20,683 bases of DNA, from NCBI RefSeq assembly GCF_019219025.1, contig NZ_JAHUWN010000048.1, positions 1-20,683 on the forward strand, given 5' to 3'. Under the pieces are notes generated by a model. It made no database searches. It saw nothing but the letters and a program-made list of their open reading frames with translations, and had not been told where the DNA came from. The position numbers and the translations under genes were made by a program. This document shows, piece by piece, positions 7,120 to 15,676 of this stretch (positions within the stretch are counted from its first letter, which is position 1; each line of letters begins with the position of its first letter). The DNA comes from Bacillus sp. sid0103. Its GTDB lineage: Bacteria > Bacillota > Bacilli > Bacillales_B > DSM-18226.

Positions 7120-8010
7120 ATGGAATTAAGAAATCTGAAAACGTTCAAATTCGTAGCAGAGTACTTAAATTTTACAAATGCTGCGAAAAAGTTAAACTTC
7201 TCTCAACCTGCTGTAACTGCACAAATTCAGACGCTTGAACAAGAATTGAAACAGGAGCTATTTATACGAAAAGGAAAGAAGACCTTTTTGACGCCTGAAG
7301 GTGAAATCCTTAAAATATATACGGATCAGCTTTTTTCCATAGTAGAGGAGATTGAATCATCTTTCGCCGAACTTTCAAATTCGTTTGGCATTGTAACGAT
7401 TGCAGCTGGTGAAAGCTATTGTACGAATTATTTTCCTTATGTCATTTCTGAGTACCTGAAGCTATATCCTCATGTACAGATTAAGTTATTTTCCTGTAAA
7501 AGGGATGAAATTATAAAAGGGATAGAATCAAACAAATACGATATAGGGATTATTTCGGGCGAGCTAAGTAAAAATGGAATGACAAACATCGTGATTGCAG
7601 AGGACGACATGGTTCTAGTGGTTTCTAAAGATTTATATGCTAGATACCCGGAAGACCAATTACTGACGAAATTTCCTTTAATTAAATATCAAGCTGACGG
7701 ATATTTTGAAACGATGATGAGTATATATTTGAGGCAAACGAATCTCTCATCACAAAACGTAATAGAATTTGGAAGTTTAGATGGTATCAAAAAGGCCGTA
7801 TTGAATAAAATCGGGGTAGGGTTGGGAATCAGTGGCTGCATAAAAAAAGAAATTAGCAATGGTGATTTAGTCCCGATCCTAGTTACTGAGAACAAGGTAA
7901 AAGTAAAAACCTCTATCATTACGTTGAAGGAAAAAGAAAACGTAGTAACAATTCAATCTTTTATTAATGTAATCCAAAAAATTTGGAATAGGATTTCTAC
8001 TATGGAGTAA
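7120..8010 (+). CDS. LysR-family transcriptional regulator
   Basis: This is a 296-residue LysR-type regulator counted from the ATG at 7120. The winged helix-turn-helix covers residues 1-60, with LNFTNAAKKLNFSQPAVTAQ and the linker start LEQELKQELFIR. The effector-binding domain follows from about residue 90, with DIGIISGEL and VLNKIGVGLGISG as the usual two-lobe landmarks. The frame is open from 7054, but those 22 residues are hydrophobic, unlike any LysR N-terminus, and overlap the inverted repeat, so 7120 is chosen; GGAGAG lies upstream. The gene looks intact. All its neighbours are broken, so its target is unclear; the usual arrangement would be a divergent target gene upstream, where only transporter debris remains. 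Confidence 0.9.
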   Translation: MELRNLKTFKFVAEYLNFTNAAKKLNFSQPAVTAQIQTLEQELKQELFIRKGKKTFLTPEGEILKIYTDQLFSIVEEIESSFAELSNSFGIVTIAAGESYCTNYFPYVISEYLKLYPHVQIKLFSCKRDEIIKGIESNKYDIGIISGELSKNGMTNIVIAEDDMVLVVSKDLYARYPEDQLLTKFPLIKYQADGYFETMMSIYLRQTNLSSQNVIEFGSLDGIKKAVLNKIGVGLGISGCIKKEISNGDLVPILVTENKVKVKTSIITLKEKENVVTIQSFINVIQKIWNRISTME

Positions 8011-8087
8011 AAAAGTCGAACGATATTATTTTAGTAGTGATATAACACCGTTATTAGTGGCGAGGTAACGTTATGACAGGTGGAACA

Positions 8088-8937
8088 GGTTATGGTGCAA
8101 TAACTTAAGAGCAATTGCAATGAATCTCTAACTCTTGGACATACTGATACTATTACTTTAAGCAAGGTGTGTAATCAGTATGGAAAAACAAAATTTGTTC
8201 AAATGGAAGCATTATCTGGCTGACTATATTTTGTTAACGGTGAGATGTATCTACGGTACACACTTATTTTTCGTGATTTAGTGGAAATGATGGAGGAACG
8301 AGGCTTATCCATTGCTCACACAATCATTATGCGTTGGATACATCAATATGGACCTGAATTGGATAAGAGAATCCGTCGTCATTTCAAACAAACCAATGAC
8401 TCATGGAGAGTGGACTAAACGGACATCGAAGTAAAAAGACAATGGATGTATTTATATTGTGCAAGGAAATACCATTGACTTTTTCCTTGGTAAAACGAGA
8501 GATGCCAAATCAGCCAAGCGCTTTTTGAAAAAAGCCCTGGCTTTTTCGTATGTTGCCAGACCTCGTGTAATAACAGTAGATAAAAGTCCAGCTTATCCAG
8601 TAGCGATTCAACAGTTGAAAAATGAAAAAAGATGCTGGAAAGCATCCAAATAAGACAAGTAAAATATCTGAACACCATCGTGGAACAGGATCATCGATTC
8701 ATTAAGAGGCGAGTCCCTCTAATGTTAGGGTTCAAGTCTTTTGACACAACTATATCCATTCTTTCAGGAGTAGAAGCCATGCAAATGATTAAAAAAGAAC
8801 AGATTGATTTACAAGATCAGTCTGTCCAAAATTCAGAAAGGATTCATCCCTCAATTGTTTAGGCTTGTAGCATAAGATACGATTCCACTAGGAATATATC
8901 GATATATTCTCTTTTATTTTATCTTTTCACCAGAACC
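8088..8937 (+). mobile_element. Decayed IS6-family (IS240-like) insertion sequence
   Basis: About 850 bases are bounded by GGTTATGGTGCAA (8088-8100) and, inverted, CACCAGAACC (8928-8937). These match the IS6-type terminal repeat GGTTCTGGTGCAA. The size is right for the family. Flanking octamers differ (GTGGAACA and TGATTTTT), so no target duplication survives. The transposase inside is broken, so the element is dead. Confidence 0.85.
8180..8862 (+). pseudogene. IS6-family transposase, frameshifted
   Basis: Translation in three frames reconstructs a DDE transposase of about 225 residues. The pieces are MEKQNLFKWKHY, LRYTLIFRDLVEMMEERGLS, MRWIHQYGPELDKRIRRHFK, WRVD, then GNTIDFFLGKTRDAKSAKRF, RVITVDKSPAYPVAIQQLK, and IRQVKYLNTIVEQDHRFIK to the C-terminus. 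The catalytic D, D and E codons (WRVD, ITVD, IVEQDHR) are all still present but on separate frames. Defects seen are a frameshift near 8240, TAA at 8416 in place of the conserved glutamate codon after WRVD, and frame changes near 8455 and 8630. Confidence 0.88.
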
Positions 8938-8953
8938 TGATTTTTTTTGATTT

Positions 8954-9007
8954 TGCATATTAGTATAGTGCTGAATATCAATAAAATAATGTTATGGTTA
9001 CCATAAT
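8954..9007 (-). repeat. 54-bp inverted repeat, right arm
   Basis: This is the reverse complement of 7028-7081 with one mismatch. It begins 16 bases beyond the right end of the IS6-type element. On the minus strand the arm is followed by ATGCAAAATCAAAA, the same 14 bases that precede the left arm at 7011-7024. Confidence 0.92.
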
Positions 9008-9104
9008 ATTTCATGATTTTACAATAAACGCGTAAAAACTTAAAGTTTTAATATAAGATGCAGTAGCCAAGAATATTAACTGAAGCAGCTTATATTATTT
9101 ATTT

Positions 9105-9240
9105 GGTTCTGGTGCAAGAACTTCAAAACACTTGCAATGAATCTCTAACTCTTGGACATACGGATAATATTACTCTAAAAAAGAGGCATGGTCAGTGTGA
9201 AAAATTCAGAATTTTTAGAAAGGGACGGTTGATTACTAGT
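9105..9240 (+). mobile_element. Left-end fragment of a second IS6-family element
   Basis: GGTTCTGGTGCAA (9105-9117) is an undamaged IS6-type terminal repeat. The next hundred or so bases align with the left end of the element at 8088, including 30 identical bases (8115-8144 and 9132-9161) in direct orientation 1017 bases apart. The first few transposase codons may remain near 9200 (EKFRIF). The rest is missing, and sequence leading into the subtilase gene follows. The right boundary is approximate. Confidence 0.72.
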
Positions 9241-9279
9241 ATTCTGAAAAGTTTATCAAAATTAGAAAGCGAGGATATT

Positions 9280-10026
9280 ATGGAATTTAATTCATTACTT
9301 AAGAAAGCTGCTATGGCATTTTCAGCTGGCTTAATAATCTCACCTATTCATTCGGTACTTTCCATTGAAGCAGTAGCACAAGAACTTAAGGCAGCGGACA
9401 TTCTGTCATCTTTAACAAAGGAACAACGTGAAGCATTGCATAAATTGCAAGTGAACAAGCCTACAGGCCTGCAAGGATTCAGTGAGGCGGAGTTGGCTTC
9501 GAAAGAAGATATATCCGTCATTGTCCAATTCAAATCGGATCCTAGTAAAGTAGCTGTATTAGCAGCTGCTGCAAAAGGCAAAACATTAAAAATTGAAGAC
9601 GCTGCTGCGAAAGTAGAGAAAGAACATAAAACGTTTAAAGAAGACATCAAAAAACACTTGCCTCAAGAGAACTCTAAAACAAAAAGCATTTCTAGCTCCA
9701 TCACCCAGACCTTTAAAAAAGCTTATAACGGCTTATCGATGACATTGCCAGCCGATCAAGTAAAACTCCTATTGGAATCTGATGTTGTCCAAGCTGTTTA
9801 CAAAAACCAGACCTTTACGGTTGATCCTATTGTTGATCCTATTAAGCAAGATCTTCCAACAGATGTTGATAGAGAAATCACAACTTCTGTTGAGAGTATT
9901 CCTTATTTTAAGATTGACAAGTTACATAAGGAAGGCATTACCGGAGAAGGCGTAAAAGTAGCTGTTCTTGATACTGGGATTGACTATAATCACCCTGATT
10001 TAAAGGATGCATACAAAGGTGGTTAG
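9280..10026 (+). pseudogene. Truncated Vpr-like subtilisin-family (S8) protease
   Basis: The ATG at 9280 has a GCGAGG ribosome site and is followed by a signal-peptide-like stretch (LLKKAAMAFSAGLIISP). An inhibitor-I9-type propeptide spans about residues 70-185, including ISVIVQFKSDP and AYNGLSMTLPADQVKLLL. The catalytic domain then starts with GEGVKVAVLDTGIDYNHPDL, in which D231 is the first catalytic residue. The frame stops at residue 248, just after YKGG, with TAG at 10024. The catalytic histidine and serine regions are absent, and the DNA beyond does not continue the domain in any frame I could read. Secreted Vpr-type enzymes are about 800 residues. It might still yield a secreted propeptide, but not a protease. 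The same frame is open from 9103, but that part is IS6 sequence. Confidence 0.85.
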
Positions 10027-10082
10027 GGCCGCTAATTTCGGCAATCACATCAAGATAGAATTCTTACTGGAGAGTTATTTGA

Positions 10083-10271
10083 ATGGAGAGTAAAGAGATG
10101 GCTACTTTATTAAAACAGGTAACAAAAGAGATAGAGGAAAAAAGAAATGAATTATTTGATATTAATAAGCGGTATGGATTTCTTCATTCCAAAACCATTC
10201 AATGTAGTCAAGAGTTAGACAATTTATTAAATCAGTTATTCAAAATAAGGCATGATGGGGTGTGGTATTAA
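10083..10271 (+). CDS. Spo0E-family aspartyl-phosphate phosphatase
   Basis: This is a small cytoplasmic phosphatase-like protein of 62 residues. Spo0E-type proteins remove phosphate from Spo0A~P and delay sporulation. The family signature SQELDNLLN is at residues 42-50, preceded by an amphipathic helix (VTKEIEEKRNELFDINKRYG), which gives the expected two-helix hairpin. A GGAGAG ribosome site precedes the ATG. It begins 57 bases after the subtilase stop codon and appears intact amid debris. Its presence supports an endospore-forming host. The exact partner (Spo0A or another response regulator) cannot be read from the sequence. Confidence 0.85.
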   Translation: MESKEMATLLKQVTKEIEEKRNELFDINKRYGFLHSKTIQCSQELDNLLNQLFKIRHDGVWY

Positions 10272-10363
10272 GCCATCCTATATACAAAATTTATCAATTG
10301 CAAAGGCTTCTTTTGATGTTTTCTTACAAATTGAAGTAACTTTATTTCGTATTATTTAGACTA

Positions 10364-10844
10364 TTACTGAAAAGGATTTACGAAGTTATAATGGATACGA
10401 ATATCACCTTGGCTGTTACAGGTAATCTTCTCAACAAGTGAATGTAATACTTGAGAGGTAAGATCTTTAAGCGAAAGAAAATCTTTAAGCTTATTTCCCA
10501 TTTCAAGAGTGTAGTTCTCATTTGTACACTCTTCGAGTTTCTTTATAAGCTGAGTCTTAGCCAAATCTAATTCTTTTAGGTTTTGATCAGTTAGTTCTTT
10601 GTATTCAATTAAATCTTCCTTGGAAATTAAATTGTCGCTAAACATATTCACGTAATCCAACTTTCTCTTGGTATCAAACTTTCTTCTTTCATTCAGATAG
10701 AGGTGTTCAATATGCTTGTCATATTCCTAAAATGCAGTTGAGGTTTTAAAGCTTGATATATTGAAAAAACCATATATGATACTTCCTGTTTGTCTGTTAA
10801 TACATATAACATGGTCTACTGCAGCAATCAGTGAACTCCATGTA
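10364..10844 (-). pseudogene. C-terminal remnant of a large serine recombinase
   Basis: The minus-strand frame ending at 10364 reads as a lysine/glutamate-rich coiled coil (residues such as YKELTDQNLKELDLAKTQLI) and then LTSQVLHSLVEKI and IRIHYNFVNPF. That is how the C-termini of large serine recombinases (DUF4368 type) look. The frame can be followed upstream across a TAG at 10729-10727. Before that, CSRPCYMY and RKYHIWFF suggest a worn zinc-ribbon segment, with further stop codons. The catalytic N-terminal domain is missing. Such enzymes integrate phages and conjugative or mobilisable elements, so this may be the scar of the element that brought in neighbouring DNA. The upstream limit is approximate. 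Confidence 0.6.
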
Positions 10845-10990
10845 GGCTAAAATTATCCGACTATCAAAAAAACAAAGAATAGTCAAAATTTAGATAAAAT
10901 ATATCATTAAGTATTAACTTAGTTTGTTCTAATATTAAATTAGCTGGAAATTTGCAACATAACACATATTTTGATTATTAAGGGAGGTTT
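10845..10990. other. Intergenic stretch with no recognisable gene
   Basis: This AT-rich region lies between the recombinase remnant and the clostridial-looking block. I see no convincing promoter, RNA or ORF. A ribosome-site-like AGGGAGG (10981-10987) precedes an ATG at 10991 that is in frame with the small ORF at 11033. Confidence 0.4.
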
Positions 10991-11032
10991 ATGGGGTTTC
11001 ATGAGATTACTAATAAGAGAGAGGGAAAGTGT

Positions 11033-11161
11033 ATGAAGAAAAGGGGAAATTTAAAAGTTTATAAAAAAACAATTAGTTTATTTTTATCATTATTTATGTT
11101 TACACAAGTATTTGCCTTTAATATTCCTTTTCTAGGTAAAAATGTTGTTTCTACAGCTTAA
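11033..11161 (+). CDS. Orphan signal-peptide ORF (probable 5' remnant of a secreted protein gene)
   Basis: A GAGGG ribosome site precedes the ATG of a 42-codon ORF. The product is a basic N-terminus (MKKRGNLKVYKK), a hydrophobic core (TISLFLSLFMFTQVFAF) and a short tail ending VVSTA, with nothing after it. The frame also extends back to an ATG at 10991 with its own AGGGAGG, but the spacing there is too short. This is the export signal of a secreted protein whose body has been lost, or less likely a small membrane peptide. It ends 64 bases before the GH101 gene, which has its own signal peptide, so it is not simply a misread GH101 start. Confidence 0.5.
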   Translation: MKKRGNLKVYKKTISLFLSLFMFTQVFAFNIPFLGKNVVSTA

Positions 11162-11225
11162 GTTAAACTAAAGATTAATTAAAAGCAATTGAGAAGAAAT
11201 GGATTAAACCTAGAGGAGGTAAATC

Positions 11226-14200
11226 ATGTCACTGTCAAAGATAATTAAAAACTTAGCAATTGTGGTAGCTTCTGCACAGATGATTAGCATTACAATTCCA
11301 GCATTTTCAGGAACTGCAGATGCTGCAGATGCTGCAGCTTATGATGGAATAATAGCATCAAATCAAATGAAAGTTGAGGTAGACAAGAATTTTCCAAGAG
11401 TAATAAAGTATGAGTTAAACAGCAAAGTATTAAATGGCTCAGAAGATGTATTAAACACAATAAGAATTAACGGAACAGACTATGTACCGAAAGTAACCTA
11501 CACAGAAGCAGCAGATAATAAAGCTGACTATGTTCTAACCGTTGATGAGTTAAATGTAGTAATATTTCTATCCATAACAGTAAAAGAGAATACACTTGAT
11601 TTTGAAGTAACAAAAGTGGAGGGAAATGGTACAAAGAGAATACACACCATTGAAATTCCAAACCATAGCTTGGCATCGGTAAGAAGTACAGAAGCGGGCG
11701 CAGAATTTGCCGGTTCCAGAATGGAAAACGCTGTTTATAAAAAAGGTGATGTGTATCAACCTGTATCGGGTACTCCTACGGTAGATAGTACACCAAAAAA
11801 CTATATGTACGCGTTCATTAACAATGATGAATTGGCAGCAAGTGTTTGGTCAAATGCATTTGGTGATACAAATAAAGATGCAGACAATGACAACCACCGT
11901 ATTGTTAAGCAGACTACAGAGAAAACGGGTTATTCTCGAACAGCTTTGTGGAGTGCTTCATGGGTATATCGTGGAAATGAAATGCCTGATGATATAACGG
12001 AGCCATTACCACACGCTAAAGTAGTGATCACAGAAGATGCAAATGGTGATGATCAAATGGACTGGCAGGATGCAGCTATTGCTTACCGTAATATTATGAA
12101 CAATCCTGTTGGCAGCGACAGAATGTCCGAACTTGTTGTTCACCGTATACCAATGAACTTTGGTAGCCAGGCAACAAACCCATTCTTAAAGACATTAGAT
12201 GAAACAAAAAGAATATATTTATCAACTGATGGGCTTGGACAGTTTGTGGAACTAAAGGGTTACCAAGCAGAAGGTCATGACTCGGCACATCCGGATTACG
12301 GCGGACATATAGGTGTACGTCAGGGCGGACAGAAGGATATGGATACACTTGTAAGAAAAGCACAGAGCTATAATGCTTTCATGGGTGTACATATTAGCGG
12401 CACAGGTGCTCACCCGGAAGCAAAGGCTTTCGATGATCAATTGGTGAATTTAAATAAACCTGGTTGGGACTGGATTGACCAATCCTATGATTTTGATGAT
12501 CCAACCTACCGTAGAGAAGTTTATACTGGCAACCGAATGAAACGATTACAGATGTTAAAGGACGATGCACCAACACTTGACTTTATTTATGCTGATGCAT
12601 GGTATGAACAGGGCTTTAATGGAAGAAGATTTGCAAGAGAAGTGAATTCTTTGGGATGGGCCCTTACTACTGAGTTTCCAAATGTATTAGAAGATGAAGC
12701 CGTTTGGAATCACTGGTCAGTTGATTATGATTACGGTGGAAAAAACATAAAGGGCTACAGCAGTGACATCGCAAGATTTATAAGAAATAACCAGAAGGAT
12801 ACTTGGATAGTTCGTCACCCAATCCTCGGCGGCACGGAGGCAACTGATGCTGAAGGATGGCAGGGTAGAGTAAATTATGATGAAATGATCGATGTTGTCT
12901 TCAAAACAAATCTACCAACCAAATATCTGCAAAGCTTCCCCATGACGAAGTACGATGTGAAAGACAATGTAGGGAGAGTTGAATTTAAAGGAAATGTTGT
13001 TGCGCAGAGAACAGATGATGGAAAAAGAACATTTACGAAAGATGGTAAAAAGCTTCTAGAAGAAGATGTAACAATTACGAAAGCTTCTGATGGCGGGAAC
13101 ATTTATGATAAGGTAACGTATTCAAACCTCAAATATTTGCTGCCATGGTCGCCAAATGCCGATAAGACAGATAGTGAATTGGCTAAAGTTGAAGAGAAAT
13201 TGTACCACTACAATGAAGTTGGCGGATCATCGACTTGGGAGCTTCCAAATAGCTGGAACAATGTATCAACAGTTAAGTTATACACATTAACAGATACCGG
13301 TAAGAAAGATAAAAAAGTATTAAACGTAGTTGATGGCAAAATCACGATTGAAGCAGAACCAAAACAAGCTTACGTTGTATACAAAGGTGATGTTTCTGTA
13401 ACTGCTGAAGATATGAAGTGGGGATTTGGAATGCCTACAAAGGATCCAAGCTTCAACAGCGGAACATTAGATCACTGGAAAGTAAAGAGCGGTGCTGCAA
13501 CAGTAGAACGTAACAATCGTGGACAATATGAATTAGTAGTAAAAGAAAACAATGAAGAGACTTTATTAGAAACTAAATTATCAGGATTGAAGCCAGGAAC
13601 ATACTCAACTTCAATATATGTTCAGGTTGGCAATACACCAAACCGTACAAATGCTAGCGATCCAAACACTGCAGGAAATGCAAAACGTAAAACGACTATT
13701 GGTGTTAAAAATTTCGGCGGAGCAAACATAACTAACTATACTGAAAGTTCACCGCTTAAAAACTATATCTCAGCTGACTCAAAGCACAGCACAAATATGC
13801 AGAGAATGAGAGTAGTATTTGATATAGCAGAAGGACAGGAAACTGCAAAATTATACTTGCAAGTAGCTCCAGGAACAGCGACTGTAACATTTGACGATGT
13901 ACGCTCTGTACCTACAAAGAGAGTTGTTCCACAATCTTCAGATGTAGTATTAGCTGAAGATTTTGAAAATGTTGACCAAGGTTTGACTCCATTTGTTATA
14001 GCAGATGCTGACGGAGTAAGTGATCCACGTACTCATTTATCAGAATTACACGCTCCATACACTCAAAAAGGTTGGAATGGAAAAGCAGTTGATGACGTAT
14101 TAAATGGCGAATGGTCCATTAAGTCCCATAAAACTGGTAGCGGTCTCATCATGAGAACATTACCGCAGACTTTAAGATTCGATAAAGGAACAACTTACGA

Positions 14201-15398
14201 AGTATCATTCAAATATGAAAGTCAGTTTGATAAGAAGGTTAATTTCGTTGTTGGTAACGGTACTAAGGAAGTGATGAATGTACCAATGCCACAGGCAACC
14301 GTTCCTACACAGTTCACTGTTAAATTTACAGCAAGTACGGAAGATTTCTGGATCGGAGCAAGAAATACGGCCGGAAGTTCAGCAGGAGACTTTATCCTTG
14401 ATGATCTAGTGGTTAAGGAAGCAAAGGATGCTACAATTGAACCGCTGCCAATTGCACCTGTTGACTTATCTGCTATTCCTGTAGATGGTATCAAAGCAAG
14501 TGCAACTGGTTATCAAGAAGGTGATAACCCTGAAAATGTTCTTGATGGAAACACAGGTTCATTGTGGCACACAGCTTGGGATGGAAGCGATACATTACCA
14601 CAATCCATTACTCTTGATTTAGGTAAAGCTTACAATGGAAACAGATTAGATGTAACTCCAAGACAGGAGACTAATAGTAGAGGAGAAGCAAGTGGTAATG
14701 GCTTCATTACAAAATATGACCTATATGTTAAGTATGCAGGTGCTGAAGACTTTACTAAAGTTGTTTCAAGTGGAACATGGGAAAGAACAGTTGCTACAAA
14801 ACAAGTAGCAATTGATAGTTCAAAGCCAATAACTCATGTTAAGTTAACAGCGTTAGAAGGTATTAATGGTTGGGCGAGTGTAGCTGAGATGAGAGTTGCT
14901 CAAGAAGCTCCATCCATTACTGGACCAGATACCGTTGAGGTCAGCACATCAGTGGGAATGCACCCGGAAATGCCTTCAACAGTAAAGGCAACATTGAGCA
15001 ATAACACAGAAATGGAATTGCCAGTTCAATGGCCAGCAATTGCCCCTTCAAAATATGCTGAAGAAGGATCATTTGAAGTAGTAGGACACATTAATGGCGT
15101 TGAAGCTGCAGCTATTATAGCTACTGTAACTGTAACGGCTAGTGAAGAAGTTGATATAGTAGATGCAAAAGTGATGAATGTTTACACTACAGTAGGAACT
15201 TCACCTGTTATGCCAGAAACTGCGAAGATGTTCACATCAAATGGTACAGTTATAAATGTACCTGTAACTTGGGATAAAATAGCTAAAGATAGCTATAAGA
15301 ATGTTGGATCATTCAGCGTAAAGGGTAGGGTAACAGGAACTAAAATAAAAGCTCAGGCTATTGTTATAGTTACAGATCCAAGGGACTACAATCACTGA
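11226..15398 (+). CDS. GH101 endo-alpha-N-acetylgalactosaminidase, C-terminally truncated
   Basis: This is a secreted glycoside hydrolase that releases Gal-beta-1,3-GalNAc from serine/threonine of mucin-type O-glycans. AGAGGAGG precedes the ATG. A signal peptide covers residues 1-33 (cleavage near TADA). Then come a beta-sandwich, a TIM barrel with DFIYADAW (likely nucleophile D457) and WALTTEF (likely acid/base E483), WNHW, YGG and EGWQGR, and an all-beta part (NLKYLLPWSPN, STWELPNSW, AYVVYKG). About residues 730-1080 form galactose-binding-like sandwiches (TVTFDDVRSVP, DFILDDLVV). An F5/8 type C (CBM32) domain covers about 1085-1230 (NPENVLDGNTGSLWHTAWDG), then two Ig-like repeats (VEVSTSVGMHPEMPSTVKA, VYTTVGTSPVMPETAKM). 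The D-to-E gap is 26 residues, against 32-33 in studied enzymes as I recall. A one-base insertion near 15381-15384 ends the frame at NH; homologous coding continues beyond. The enzyme core looks intact; the wall anchor is lost, so the product is probably released. Confidence 0.9.
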   Translation: MSLSKIIKNLAIVVASAQMISITIPAFSGTADAADAAAYDGIIASNQMKVEVDKNFPRVIKYELNSKVLNGSEDVLNTIRINGTDYVPKVTYTEAADNKADYVLTVDELNVVIFLSITVKENTLDFEVTKVEGNGTKRIHTIEIPNHSLASVRSTEAGAEFAGSRMENAVYKKGDVYQPVSGTPTVDSTPKNYMYAFINNDELAASVWSNAFGDTNKDADNDNHRIVKQTTEKTGYSRTALWSASWVYRGNEMPDDITEPLPHAKVVITEDANGDDQMDWQDAAIAYRNIMNNPVGSDRMSELVVHRIPMNFGSQATNPFLKTLDETKRIYLSTDGLGQFVELKGYQAEGHDSAHPDYGGHIGVRQGGQKDMDTLVRKAQSYNAFMGVHISGTGAHPEAKAFDDQLVNLNKPGWDWIDQSYDFDDPTYRREVYTGNRMKRLQMLKDDAPTLDFIYADAWYEQGFNGRRFAREVNSLGWALTTEFPNVLEDEAVWNHWSVDYDYGGKNIKGYSSDIARFIRNNQKDTWIVRHPILGGTEATDAEGWQGRVNYDEMIDVVFKTNLPTKYLQSFPMTKYDVKDNVGRVEFKGNVVAQRTDDGKRTFTKDGKKLLEEDVTITKASDGGNIYDKVTYSNLKYLLPWSPNADKTDSELAKVEEKLYHYNEVGGSSTWELPNSWNNVSTVKLYTLTDTGKKDKKVLNVVDGKITIEAEPKQAYVVYKGDVSVTAEDMKWGFGMPTKDPSFNSGTLDHWKVKSGAATVERNNRGQYELVVKENNEETLLETKLSGLKPGTYSTSIYVQVGNTPNRTNASDPNTAGNAKRKTTIGVKNFGGANITNYTESSPLKNYISADSKHSTNMQRMRVVFDIAEGQETAKLYLQVAPGTATVTFDDVRSVPTKRVVPQSSDVVLAEDFENVDQGLTPFVIADADGVSDPRTHLSELHAPYTQKGWNGKAVDDVLNGEWSIKSHKTGSGLIMRTLPQTLRFDKGTTYEVSFKYESQFDKKVNFVVGNGTKEVMNVPMPQATVPTQFTVKFTASTEDFWIGARNTAGSSAGDFILDDLVVKEAKDATIEPLPIAPVDLSAIPVDGIKASATGYQEGDNPENVLDGNTGSLWHTAWDGSDTLPQSITLDLGKAYNGNRLDVTPRQETNSRGEASGNGFITKYDLYVKYAGAEDFTKVVSSGTWERTVATKQVAIDSSKPITHVKLTALEGINGWASVAEMRVAQEAPSITGPDTVEVSTSVGMHPEMPSTVKATLSNNTEMELPVQWPAIAPSKYAEEGSFEVVGHINGVEAAAIIATVTVTASEEVDIVDAKVMNVYTTVGTSPVMPETAKMFTSNGTVINVPVTWDKIAKDSYKNVGSFSVKGRVTGTKIKAQAIVIVTDPRDYNH

Positions 15399-15665
15399 AA
15401 TTCCTGAAGTAAAAGTAAGTACAGTAATTGGTAAAACACCAATACTCCAAGCAGGCTTGAAGTAAAATTAAGTGATAATACAAAGACTTTTGTATCTGTT
15501 ACATGGGACAGCATTTCTGATAATCAAATAAGCAAGGAAAATGTGTTTATTAAAAATGGTGCGATAGAAGGTACTGACAAGAAAGCTGTTGCAGAAATTA
15601 CAGTAAAAGAAGATCCAAAAATTGCGTTGAAGAAAACTGCAACCGCAAGCAGTCAGCAGAAGTAA
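15386..15665 (+). pseudogene. Out-of-frame continuation of the GH101 gene: third Ig-like repeat and start of a second CBM32
   Basis: After the frameshift, the +1 frame reads TTITEIPEVKVSTVIGKTPI, matching the start of the two preceding Ig-like repeats. A one-base loss near 15455-15458 (GGCTTGAAG where GGC-TTx-GAA is expected) restores the original frame: VKLSDNTKTFVSVTWDSIS, then AVAEITVKEDPKIAL and KTATASSQQ. That last phrase is how F5/8 type C domains usually begin. TAA at 15663 follows immediately. The two indels are a +1/-1 pair, so only about 25 codons are scrambled; the first one alone is enough to truncate the protein. Confidence 0.82.
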
Positions 15666-15676
15666 TGCAGTAGTTA

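Noticed and set aside
9103..9279. Extended N-terminus for the subtilase frame
   Set aside because: The sequence is an IS6 left end; a ribosome site and signal peptide place the start at 9280.
14222..14494. Open minus-strand frame of 90 codons inside the GH101 gene
   Set aside because: It is a shadow of the strongly supported plus-strand coding sequence and has no start context.
14930..15390. Ig-like repeats considered as a DNA tandem array
   Set aside because: The similarity is at the protein level between diverged domains; there is no tight DNA repeat and no CRISPR-like regular spacing anywhere in the window.
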